Source: DATDCY01 sp031406795 [NCBI: Candidatus Rokuibacteriota bacterium] (GTDB lineage: Bacteria > JAUVQV01). From it: DNA of 34,567 nucleotides. The stretch lies in assembly GCA_031406795.1 (NCBI GenBank), contig JANOHV010000027.1, forward strand, positions 1 through 34,567, read 5' to 3'. Shown piece after piece: positions 6,151-13,680 of this stretch (the first letter of the stretch is position 1; the number at the start of each line of letters is the position of its first letter). A model generated the notes under the pieces. It was not told where the DNA came from. It saw nothing but the letters and a program-made list of their open reading frames with translations, and searched no databases. Position numbers and translations under genes: made by a program.

Positions 6151-8214
6151 ATGCCCAGGGACATTCCCATCGGCAACGGCGCGCTCTACGCGTGCTTCGA
6201 CGCGGAGTACGCGCTCTGCGACCTGTTCTTCCCGCACGTCGGGCAGGAGAGCCACCTCGGCGGCCGCCCTTCGCGCATCGGCGTGTGGGTCGACGGCGCT
6301 TTCGCCTGGGTCGGCGCGGCGTGGAAGCGCGACCTCGGCTACCTGCCACAGACGCTCGTGACCGACGTGAACCTCTACCACGAGGGGCTCGGCCTGCTCC
6401 TCGGCGTCCACGATGCCGTGGACTTCCACGAGAACGTCCTGCTGCGCGAGGTCACCGTCGAAAACCTGCACCCCGAGCGGCGGGAAGTGCGCCTCTTCTT
6501 CTGCCAGAATTTCAGCATCTCGGGGAACGATGTCGGCGACACCGCCGCGTTCGATCCGGCGAGCGGCGGGATCGTGCACTACAAGGGGGCGCACTATTTC
6601 CTCGCGAGCGGCTTCGGGCCCGACGGCGGCGCTCCGGCGCAGTACGCGGTGGGCCAGAAGGGGAGTCAGGGCAAGGAGGGCACCTGGCGCGACGCCGAAG
6701 ACGGCCTGCTCTCGGGCAACCCCATCGCGCAGGGCTCGGTGGACTCCGTCCTCGGGTTCGCCCTCGTCCTCGAGGGGCACGCGACCGGGACGGTCCACTC
6801 CTGGATCGCGGCCGGCGAGACCTGGGACAAGGTGCGGGCCCTCGACGGCCTCGTGCGGGCCAAGCACCCGCATTCCCTCATCACGCGCACCGCGGACTAT
6901 TGGCGACTCTGGGTGCGCAAGGAGCCGCTCCCGAGCGAGGGATTCCCCGCGGCGGTGACCGAGCTGTACGCACGCAGCCTGCTCATTCTGCGGCTGCACT
7001 GCGACTGGCAGGGAGGGATCGTCGCGGCGAACGATTCGGACGTCGTGCAATACAACCGCGACACCTACTCGTACGTCTGGCCGCGGGACGGAGCCCTCGC
7101 CGCCCAGGCTTTCGACAGCGCCGGCTATCCCTTCAGCTCGCAGAAATTCTACGAGTTCGCCGCCCGCGCGATCAGCCGCGAGGGCTACCTCCTGCACAAG
7201 TACAACCCGGACGGGACGCTCGCCTCCTCCTGGCATCCCTGGTTCGACCGGGGGCGGGCCCAGCTGCCGATCCAGGAGGACGGTACGGCGCTCGTCCTCT
7301 GGGCGCTCTGGCAGCACTTCGTGCGCTACCGGGACATCGACTTCATCAAGCCGCTCTACAAGCCCCTCGTCAAGACTGCGGCGGACTTCCTCTGCTCCTA
7401 CCTCGACCCGGCGACCGGGCTGCCCGCGCCCTCTTACGACCTCTGGGAGGAGCGGCGAGGGGCGTTCAGCTTCACCGTCGGCGCCGTCTTCGGCGGCCTC
7501 ACGGCCGCGGCGCTGTTCTGCAAGGTCTTCGGCGAGACCAAGCGGGAGCAGCGCTATTTCCAATGCGCCACGGCGATCCGCGAAGCGGCGTCGAAGCACC
7601 TCTGGCGCGAGGAGCTCGGGCGCTTCTGCCGGGGGATCGGGGTGACCGACGGCGCCGAGATTGCGGTCGATGCGACGCTCGACGCGAGCCTCTGGGGGCT
7701 TTTCGCCTTCGGGCTCTACCGGGCCGACGACCAGCGCGTGCAAGCCACGATGCGGGCCTTGCGCGAGGGGCTCTGGGTGCGCGGTGAGATCGGGGGGATG
7801 GCGCGCTACCAAGGCGATGTCTACCACCGGGCGCTCGACGATATCCCGGGCAACCCCTGGATGATCTGCACCCTCTGGTACGCGGACTGGCTCGCGGAGA
7901 ACGCCGACTCCGAGGCGAAGCTCGCGGAGGCCGTTTCGGTGCTGGAGTGGGTGCAGCGCCACGCGCTTCCCTCGGGCGTCCTTCCGGAGCAAATCGACCC
8001 CGGCACCGGCAAGCCGCTCTCCGTCGCGCCGCTCGCCTGGAGCCACGCGACCTACATCGCCACCGTCCAGCGGCTGGAGCGGCGTCGCGCGGCCCTGCGC
8101 GCCTGCCCCACCTGCGGGCTGGACGAGCTCGCGCTTGTCGGCAAGGACGACTGGCTGGGCCGGCTGTACACCCAGATGTGCAAGGAGATCCACGATGCCT
8201 GCAAGTCAGGGTGA
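6151..8214 (+). CDS. Glycoside hydrolase family 15 (glucoamylase-like)
   Basis: 687-aa protein of the GH15 glucoamylase/dextranase/trehalase-like family, expected to release glucose from alpha-glucans by an inverting mechanism. An N-terminal beta-sandwich (about 1-260, starting IPIGNGALYACFDAEY) precedes an (alpha/alpha)6 barrel. Barrel motifs are TYSYVWPRDGA, QLPIQEDGTALVLWALW, SYDLWEERRG (general acid E433 or E434), NPWMICTLWYADWL and LPEQIDPGTG (predicted base E613). It has no signal peptide, so it is probably cytoplasmic and acts on glycogen or related storage glucan. Length and motif order fit intact bacterial GH15. The start is the first ATG after the rhodanese stop. It overlaps the methyltransferase remnant by 20 nt. 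Confidence 0.92.
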   Translation: MPRDIPIGNGALYACFDAEYALCDLFFPHVGQESHLGGRPSRIGVWVDGAFAWVGAAWKRDLGYLPQTLVTDVNLYHEGLGLLLGVHDAVDFHENVLLREVTVENLHPERREVRLFFCQNFSISGNDVGDTAAFDPASGGIVHYKGAHYFLASGFGPDGGAPAQYAVGQKGSQGKEGTWRDAEDGLLSGNPIAQGSVDSVLGFALVLEGHATGTVHSWIAAGETWDKVRALDGLVRAKHPHSLITRTADYWRLWVRKEPLPSEGFPAAVTELYARSLLILRLHCDWQGGIVAANDSDVVQYNRDTYSYVWPRDGALAAQAFDSAGYPFSSQKFYEFAARAISREGYLLHKYNPDGTLASSWHPWFDRGRAQLPIQEDGTALVLWALWQHFVRYRDIDFIKPLYKPLVKTAADFLCSYLDPATGLPAPSYDLWEERRGAFSFTVGAVFGGLTAAALFCKVFGETKREQRYFQCATAIREAASKHLWREELGRFCRGIGVTDGAEIAVDATLDASLWGLFAFGLYRADDQRVQATMRALREGLWVRGEIGGMARYQGDVYHRALDDIPGNPWMICTLWYADWLAENADSEAKLAEAVSVLEWVQRHALPSGVLPEQIDPGTGKPLSVAPLAWSHATYIATVQRLERRRAALRACPTCGLDELALVGKDDWLGRLYTQMCKEIHDACKSG

Positions 8215-8482
8215 GCCAGGGCCGCGCCGGCCGCGCGGCGACGACCGCCCCTTCTGGGATCTGGTGGCGGGGATTTACGGCGCCGAGGCCGTCCTCGTCG
8301 CCCACGATCTGAAGCTCTTCCCGCTGCTGGCGCGCGGAACGCTCACGCTCGAGGAGATTTGCGGCGCCCTGAAAATCGCGCGCCGGCCCGCCGCCGCGGT
8401 CGCGGCGGGGGCAGGCTTCGTGAGCATCGAAGTGCTGCCGACCTTCGGGTACTGGGGCGTCGTCACCGGCCACAAACCCTGA
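8195..8482 (+). pseudogene. Methyltransferase remnant: N-terminal dimerisation segment fused to C-terminal tail
   Basis: 95-codon open frame. Residues about 17-60 (DRPFWDLVAGIYGAEAVLVA, then LTLEEICGALKIARRPA) match the winged-helix dimerisation region of O-methyltransferase-type SAM enzymes. The last about 24 residues (GFVSIEVLPTFGYWGVVTGH onward) match the final strands of the same family. The SAM-binding Rossmann core of roughly 200 or more residues that normally separates them is missing, with reading frame kept. This looks like an internal in-frame deletion. AAGGAG upstream of the ATG at 8195 gives good translation potential, so a short dimeric protein could be made, but methyl transfer is not possible. 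It overlaps the GH15 stop. Confidence 0.65.
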
Positions 8483-8528
8483 CGGCGCCTGCGCCTGCAA
8501 GCCGCCGACACCGCAAGGAGGACCTTTG

Positions 8529-9725
8529 ATGAGCGACAACCGGCTGTCCGCACGAACTGCGGCGGCGCTGGCGGCCATCGCGCCGATCCAGCAGTTCCTG
8601 AGCGAATCCTTGTGGGCGCACCGCCCCGCGGGCGCCGAGATCTGCGACTTTGCGATCGGCAACCCGCACGAGCTGCCGCCGCCGGGCTTCGCCGAGGCCC
8701 TGCAGCGACAGGTGGCCCCGCGCGACCCGAAATGGTACGGCTACAAGATGAACGAGGTGGAATCGCGCGCGGCGGTGGCCGCGTCAATGCTCTCCTGGCG
8801 CGGCGTGAACTTCGCGCCGGAGGACATCTTCCTGACCAACGGCGCCACCACGGGGCTCGCTCTCGCCCTCGGCGTGATCGTCGAGCCGGGCGACGAGGTG
8901 CTCTTCCTCAGCCCGCCCTGGTTCCAGTACGAAGGGATGATCCTGGCCGCCGGCGGCCGCGCGGTCAAGGTCGGCCTCGATCTGAGCAGTTTCGACCTTG
9001 ACCTGCCGGCGATCGCGGCGGCGATCACGCCGAAGACACGGGCGATCATCGTCAACTCCCCGCACAACCCGACGGGGAAGATCTACCCCCCGGCGACGCT
9101 GCGGGCCCTCGCGGAGCTGCTCTTGGCGGCCGCCGCGCGCAACGGACGGCCGCTGTACCTGGTCTCGGACGAGGCCTACAGCCGGATCATCTTCGACGGG
9201 CGCAGTTATCACAGCCCGACGGCCTTCTACCCCGACTCTTTCCTGATCTACACCCTCACGAAGACCCTGCTGACGCCCGGCACGAGGGTCGGCTACATCG
9301 CCCTCTCCCCGGCGATGACCGGCCGGGAGGGGCTGCGCGAGGCCCTGCTTGGCTACCAGATGCTCAACGGCTGGGCCTTCCCCGACGCCCTCACCCAGCA
9401 CGCCCTTCCCGACCTGCTGCGCATCCCCCACGATATCGCCCGCCTCCAGCGCAAGCGCGACCGCCTGACCGGGGCCCTGCGCGATCAGGGGTACGAACTC
9501 CACACCCCCGAGGCGACTTTCTACCTCATCCCGCGCTCCCCGCTGAAGGACGACGCGGCGTTCGTGGAGCTGCTCGCGGGACACGATATCTACTGCGTGC
9601 CCGGTTCGACCATGGACCTGCCCGGCTTCTTCCGCATCTCGCTCACCGCCAGCGAGGCGATGATCGAGCGTTCCTTGCCCGGGTTCGCCGCGGCGCGCGC
9701 GCGCGCGATAGCAACGGGAGGCTGA
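8529..9725 (+). CDS. Class I/II PLP aminotransferase (aspartate aminotransferase fold)
   Basis: 398-aa cytoplasmic fold-type I aminotransferase. Motifs: NGATTGLALALGV (PLP phosphate site), SPHNPTGKIY with the cofactor Asn, VSDEAYSRIIFDG with the pyridine-binding Asp, TLTKTLLTPGTRVGYI with the Schiff-base lysine (K245), and C-terminal GFFRISLTAS with the substrate-carboxylate Arg. The ATG at 8529 follows AAGGAGG by 7 nt; an in-frame TTG one codon earlier is less likely. It lies 46 nt after the methyltransferase remnant and 4 nt before the next small gene, so it is part of the same operon. Substrate is unknown: aspartate, an aromatic amino acid or a specialised amino acid are all possible. Confidence 0.9.
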   Translation: MSDNRLSARTAAALAAIAPIQQFLSESLWAHRPAGAEICDFAIGNPHELPPPGFAEALQRQVAPRDPKWYGYKMNEVESRAAVAASMLSWRGVNFAPEDIFLTNGATTGLALALGVIVEPGDEVLFLSPPWFQYEGMILAAGGRAVKVGLDLSSFDLDLPAIAAAITPKTRAIIVNSPHNPTGKIYPPATLRALAELLLAAAARNGRPLYLVSDEAYSRIIFDGRSYHSPTAFYPDSFLIYTLTKTLLTPGTRVGYIALSPAMTGREGLREALLGYQMLNGWAFPDALTQHALPDLLRIPHDIARLQRKRDRLTGALRDQGYELHTPEATFYLIPRSPLKDDAAFVELLAGHDIYCVPGSTMDLPGFFRISLTASEAMIERSLPGFAAARARAIATGG

Positions 9726-9729
9726 ACGG

Positions 9730-10014
9730 GTGCCTGGTTCCGACTCCGCGCAGCCCGACGCGAACTGGTGGCGCTTCTCCGTCGAGGAGGGGCCGCGGGG
9801 GGAGAAGATCCAGGACGACGTCACGCACCAGCTCATCGAGCTCGTCTTCAAGCAGGCGATCTTCGATCTCGGCGTCATTGCCGCCACGCTCCAGCGCCTG
9901 CTCGAGCAGCAGGACCCGGCCTTCGGCGGTCTCGTCGCGGCGTTGGGCGCCTACCGGACTGCGCGAGACTGCGCCGCGGCGGCGCAAGTCGATCGGCTAC
10001 AAGGTCAGGTTTGA
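9730..10014 (+). CDS. Small helical hypothetical protein
   Basis: 94-aa protein starting at a GTG with GGGAGG 8 nt upstream, 4 nt after the aminotransferase stop. It reads ANWWRFSVEEGPRGEKIQDD then a helical stretch with HQLIELVFKQAIFDLGVIAA and LQRLLEQQD. No signal peptide, membrane segment or cysteine pair is seen. Its 3' end overlaps the convergent membrane-protein gene by 18 nt. Good spacing and codon use support a real gene. I recognise no family. It closes the plus-strand operon that begins with the seleno-rhodanese. Confidence 0.6.
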   Translation: MPGSDSAQPDANWWRFSVEEGPRGEKIQDDVTHQLIELVFKQAIFDLGVIAATLQRLLEQQDPAFGGLVAALGAYRTARDCAAAAQVDRLQGQV

Positions 10015-10989
10015 CGCCAGGATCTCGTAGGTAGCCAGCACCGCGAAAAGCGCAAAGCAGAGCAGCGCAGCCACACAGAGCCGTCTTTGCAGCGCCGGGA
10101 CGACGTCCTTCAGGCTTTCGATCCGCCGGGAGGGCATCAGCACGCCGACGCCGGCGCCGGCGATCGCGCCGCCGAGGATCGCGGCGTAGAGCGGATAGCC
10201 GACGTAGCCGTACTCCCGTTGCAGCACGCAGAACGGGCAGTGATGGGTCGGCAGCTCGTAGATGTAGAGCGAGAGAAAGGAGAAGATCGACGCCACGGCG
10301 AGCACCGCCGCGGTCACGGCCGCCGTCGAGAACAGGGCGCCCCCTCTGCCGGTGCGCAGGAAGAAGCCGCCCGACGCGAAGACGAGCGCGAGCGCCGCGT
10401 ACAGCGCCGCCATCATCGGCCCGGCAGGCAACGCGACGATGTCCGACGCGAGATTCGCCGCGTCCCGGCTGAACAGGCTGCCGCAGCAGGAGGTGATGAT
10501 GTCCGGCTTGAGCCCGAGAAAGAAGGCGAAGCTGAGCCCGGCCTCGGCGACGACCAGCGGGGCGATCGCCAGCAGCAGGCGGTACTTCCTCCGGATGAGC
10601 GGGTAGTCGCAGGCCTGGTTGTCGGCGTAATTGACGATCAGCCAGACTCCCGCGAGCAGCGAAGTGGCGACTTTGAGCGCCAGCGCGGGGTAGCCGTAGA
10701 CATTCGCGTCGAGCGTGCCCGCAGCGCACATGCTGCCGGAGAACAGGGTGCACAAGTCGTCGATGGTGCGGACGAACAGGAACAGCGACGCGAGCTGGAA
10801 GACGAAGGCGTGGCTCAGGATGGTCGAGATCAGGTAGGTCCGGCGTTCGAGTTCCAGTTGCAGCTCGCTGCCGCTCGAGAGGTCCCAGCGGCCGAGGATG
10901 CGCACCCCCAGAAACGACGCGGCGAGGACCATGAGGAGCGTCAGGACCGAAGCCGTGAGCAGCGCGATGATCGCGGGGTGCAGGATCAC
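9997..10989 (-). CDS. Cysteine-rich polytopic membrane protein (CPxC motif; VKOR/DsbB-like role possible)
   Basis: 330-aa inner-membrane protein with about eight hydrophobic segments. Cysteines are clustered: DDLCTLFSGSMCAAG, NQACDYP, TSCCGSLF and HHCPFCVLQREYGYVGYPLY. A CPFC pair followed by a membrane helix recalls vitamin-K-epoxide-reductase and DsbB-type quinone-linked thiol oxidoreductases, and CTLFSGSMC could be the partner pair. I see no clear full VKOR domain, so this is an analogy, not an assignment. The ATG overlaps the stop of the ABC ATPase gene (ATGA). It is the last gene of the seven-gene minus operon and may pass electrons to or from quinone, or handle the cargo of the ABC complex. 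Confidence 0.75.
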   Translation of the reverse strand: MILHPAIIALLTASVLTLLMVLAASFLGVRILGRWDLSSGSELQLELERRTYLISTILSHAFVFQLASLFLFVRTIDDLCTLFSGSMCAAGTLDANVYGYPALALKVATSLLAGVWLIVNYADNQACDYPLIRRKYRLLLAIAPLVVAEAGLSFAFFLGLKPDIITSCCGSLFSRDAANLASDIVALPAGPMMAALYAALALVFASGGFFLRTGRGGALFSTAAVTAAVLAVASIFSFLSLYIYELPTHHCPFCVLQREYGYVGYPLYAAILGGAIAGAGVGVLMPSRRIESLKDVVPALQRRLCVAALLCFALFAVLATYEILASNLTL

Positions 10990-11666
10990 GGGTCCCCCGG
11001 CTCGATCTTTCCGTCCCTCACCGAAATGACTCGGTCGACGATCTCCGACTCGTACACCAGCGGGTCGTGGCTGGCGATGATCGTCGTCTTCCCCTCCCGC
11101 TTGAGGCGGCCGACGATCTCCATGAACTCCCGGGAGAGCCGCGAATCCAGGTGCGCGGTCGGCTCGTCGGCGATGACGGTTTCGGGGGTGTTGATGAGCG
11201 CGCGCGCGATCGCGACTCGCTGCATCTCGCCCCCGGAGAGCAGCTCCGCCTTCTCCCGCGCGCGGTCAGCGATGCACAGCAGTTCGAACAGCCCGAGCGC
11301 GCGCGCCTCGAGGGCGGCGCGCCGCTCGCCGAGCGGATACGCCGGGAGCATGACGTTCTCGAGCGCCGTGATCCCCTTGATCAGGTTGAACTGCTGGAAG
11401 ACGAACCCGAATTTCCTGCGCCGCACCTCCGTCAGGAACCGTTCGGGCAGGCTCGTGATGTCGCGGCCGGCGAGCACGACCCGTCCGGACGTGGGCCGGG
11501 CCATGCACCCGACGATCGAGAGCAGCGTGGTTTTTCCGGAGCCGCTCGGACCCTTGAACACCGTCACCTGCCCGGAGGCGATCGAACAGCTCACGCCGGC
11601 GAGTGCCGTGTACTCGTTGTGCCTCCCGGCGTTGAAGACCTTGCGGACCTCCACGATCTCGATCAT
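10986..11666 (-). CDS. ABC transporter ATPase, MacB/LolD type
   Basis: 226-aa nucleotide-binding subunit. Walker A GPSGSGKTT at 39-47, Q-loop FQQFNLIKGITALENVMLPA (about 90-109), signature LSGGEMQR at 143-150, Walker B VIADEPTAHLD with catalytic E168, and H-loop ASHDP. Q-loop and signature wording are those of the MacB/LolD/FtsE group, which power mechanotransmission or lipoprotein release rather than ordinary import. The ATG at 11666 lies 2 nt after the permease stop with a TGAGG upstream; the longer frame is a shadow of the permease gene. It pairs with the FtsX-type permease directly upstream. Confidence 0.93.
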   Translation of the reverse strand: MIEIVEVRKVFNAGRHNEYTALAGVSCSIASGQVTVFKGPSGSGKTTLLSIVGCMARPTSGRVVLAGRDITSLPERFLTEVRRRKFGFVFQQFNLIKGITALENVMLPAYPLGERRAALEARALGLFELLCIADRAREKAELLSGGEMQRVAIARALINTPETVIADEPTAHLDSRLSREFMEIVGRLKREGKTTIIASHDPLVYESEIVDRVISVRDGKIEPGDP

Positions 11667-11668
11667 CT

Positions 11669-12805
11669 TCAGAACCTCATGACGGCGTCGGGGTCGATCG
11701 TCGCGGCCCGCCAGGACGGGACGATCGTCGCGACCGTGTACGGGACAACGGTGATGAAGAACAGCGCCGCCATCTCGGGCGCGTTCACGGAAGGCGTGAG
11801 CCGGAAATCCGGGTAGAGCACGGACCAGCCCTTGATCACCGGCTCGAACAGCGTCGCCGAGGCGAAGAACACGTGCGCGTAGGCCAGCGCGATGCCGGCC
11901 AGGAACGAGGAGAGCGACACCACGGCCCCCTCCCAGAACTTCATCGTCAGGACGTCGCCGGTCTCCCACCCGACGGCCTTGAGGATCCCGATCTCCCGCC
12001 TCTCCTCGGCGCTCAGGCCGGTTGCCCGGTCCCAGGCAAAGATGATGAACGCGGCCACGGAACCGGCGAGGATCGCGAGGAGGAGGCCGGCGCGCCAGGC
12101 GAAGACGGCATCGTAGGTCCGCAGTATCTCGTCCCTGACGATGGGCCGGGTGTCGGGGAGCAGCGCGGCGATCTTGTGGGCGATCGTGGCGATCTCCTGC
12201 GGATTCCTGACGCTCAGCACGATGTCGGTGACCTCCGCCGCGGGGATGCCGAAGAGCGACCGGAAGTCCGGTTCCGTCATCAGGATCAGGTCCGCCGAGA
12301 CCAGCGCCGACTCCGTGGGAAGGATCTCGCCGATCCGGTACCCGCGGACGGTGCCGTCGTGGGCCTTGAAGGGGAGCAGGTTGTCCACCCGCGTGCGGCT
12401 GTTCCGGGCGACCTCCCCGCCGACGACGATCGTCCCGGGCTCGTAGGGGAAGGCGTCGGGGACCATGAGTGTGTAGTTGGCGCCGCCGAAGGCGTCGTCG
12501 AAGTAGTAGCCCCAGAGCCGTCCCCGGACCGCGCTGACGCCCCGGATCGCCGCGATCCGCTCGACGTACGCCTCGGGCACGAGGCCCTGTCGGCCGGCGA
12601 CGGTGCGCTGGACGATGATCTCGGGGGTGTCCTTCAGGACGAGCGACGCCTCGCGCCGGACCGCCTGGGCGAAGAGCACGGCCGACGCCACCATGAAGAC
12701 GACGAGCGTGAAGACCAGCGTCAGCGCCGCGTTCTTCCCCTTGCGGCGCAGCAGCGACGAGAGGGTGTAATCGAGAATGTTCCGCTGCTTCTCGAGCCTA
12801 CTCAT
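11669..12805 (-). CDS. FtsX/MacB-type ABC transporter permease
   Basis: 378-aa permease. One N-terminal helix (about residues 24-48, AALTLVFTLVVFMVASAVLF) is followed by a periplasmic MacB-like domain of about 190 aa. A C-terminal FtsX core follows: three helices near 245-262, 285-315 and 345-365, with the hallmark EERREIGILKAVGWETGDVL and PSWRAATIDPDAVMRF end. This topology belongs to the type VII ABC family that moves lipoproteins or works as a mechanotransmitter. The start ATG overlaps the end of the small gene upstream by 8 nt. No MacA-like adaptor is in the operon; the NosL, Sco and cytochrome proteins upstream are the likely envelope partners. Confidence 0.9.
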   Translation of the reverse strand: MSRLEKQRNILDYTLSSLLRRKGKNAALTLVFTLVVFMVASAVLFAQAVRREASLVLKDTPEIIVQRTVAGRQGLVPEAYVERIAAIRGVSAVRGRLWGYYFDDAFGGANYTLMVPDAFPYEPGTIVVGGEVARNSRTRVDNLLPFKAHDGTVRGYRIGEILPTESALVSADLILMTEPDFRSLFGIPAAEVTDIVLSVRNPQEIATIAHKIAALLPDTRPIVRDEILRTYDAVFAWRAGLLLAILAGSVAAFIIFAWDRATGLSAEERREIGILKAVGWETGDVLTMKFWEGAVVSLSSFLAGIALAYAHVFFASATLFEPVIKGWSVLYPDFRLTPSVNAPEMAALFFITVVPYTVATIVPSWRAATIDPDAVMRF

Positions 12806-13094
12806 GACTCGCCCGGCGCGGCGGCGGCCCCGACAGCGACCCCGACGGGAAGTGCTCGAACGAGAGCGGATGGTCCTGGAACGGCGTGTGCAGAACCGTC
12901 ACGGCGGGGTGCCGCGTGTACTGCGCCTCGGTGAACAGGCACAGATCGGTGAGTTCCAGCCGCCGCACGAGATCGGCGTTCCGCTGCAGGCGCGGCAGAT
13001 CGGAGCGCCCGCGCGCCCGCGCGTGCAGCAGTGAGGCCGACGCCAGCGCCGTCATCAGCGCGATGTACGAGAGGAACAGCGTGGATTTCCTCAT
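12798..13094 (-). CDS. Small exported or membrane-anchored hypothetical protein
   Basis: 98-aa protein with an N-terminal hydrophobic segment (KSTLFLSYIALMTALASASL) that acts as a signal anchor or signal peptide. The rest reads RRLELTDLCLFTEAQYTRHP and TPFQDHPLSFEHFPSGSL, with one Cys and several His. No family recognised. It overlaps the permease start, so it is translationally coupled and probably works with the ABC complex. The ATG has an AAGG-containing leader. Confidence 0.75.
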   Translation of the reverse strand: MRKSTLFLSYIALMTALASASLLHARARGRSDLPRLQRNADLVRRLELTDLCLFTEAQYTRHPAVTVLHTPFQDHPLSFEHFPSGSLSGPPPRRASHE

Positions 13095-13170
13095 GCTTCA
13101 GGCCTTCGTGCGGCGCTCCCGGCGCGTGCCGTCCCCAATCAACACCTCCCCGCGCAGTCCCCGGCGGGCC

Positions 13171-13680
13171 TCATCTCAGGCCGCTGAGGACATCGGGTGT
13201 CACGGCGTCGAAGAGGAGCACCGCAGTCCCGTGGTGGTCGATCTTGAACTCCTGCGCATCCGCGAGCTTCTCGAACGGGATGAGCTCGGCCCCCATCGGC
13301 CCGCGGACGTCGCTGCCCAGCACATAGTAGGCCTTGCGCCCATCGATGGCGGCCACCGCATAATAGTCGTGCACGGTGACCTCGGAGAGGTCGGCGGGCC
13401 GCGCGGACGGGCGGTATTTCGCGGGATCGAGAAGGAACGTGAACATGTCCTTCGCCCCGTCGAACCAGACGGCCGGGCCGTCCTTCACCATGATCCGCGC
13501 CGCCCAGTCTTGATGCCTCGCGACGAACATGCCGCAGACCGGGCACCGGTCGCCAACCGCGGGCCGGATCGCCGACTGCGCCGCGGCGGGCGCGGCGGGT
13601 CCATTCCACCCCGCCAGCACCAGGCACGGGAGGACGAGGGCGGCTCTCAGCCAGGCGCGCAGCCGACACCGGCCAGCCAT
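13171..13680 (-). CDS. NosL-like copper-binding protein
   Basis: 169-aa NosL-family protein. An N-terminal hydrophobic signal (about 10-25, ending AGWNGPAAPAAAQ) is followed by the characteristic DRCPVCGMFV (C46, C49, M51), then ARIMVKDGPAVWFDGAKDMF and later VHDYYAVAAIDGRKAYYVLG and GPMGAELIPF. NosL proteins bind Cu(I) through this Cys/Met site and deliver copper for nitrous-oxide reductase or related sites; they are usually lipoproteins, but a lipobox is not clear here. The ATG at 13680 overlaps the cytochrome stop (ATGA); an in-frame TTG at 13695 is weaker. No nosZ is seen in the window. Confidence 0.88.
   Translation of the reverse strand: MAGRCRLRAWLRAALVLPCLVLAGWNGPAAPAAAQSAIRPAVGDRCPVCGMFVARHQDWAARIMVKDGPAVWFDGAKDMFTFLLDPAKYRPSARPADLSEVTVHDYYAVAAIDGRKAYYVLGSDVRGPMGAELIPFEKLADAQEFKIDHHGTAVLLFDAVTPDVLSGLR

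Noticed and set aside
5971-8193. 740-aa minus-strand ORF over the GH15 gene
   Set aside because: The plus strand encodes a full GH15 enzyme with catalytic motifs; the minus frame is low-complexity Arg/Glu/Val-rich shadow.
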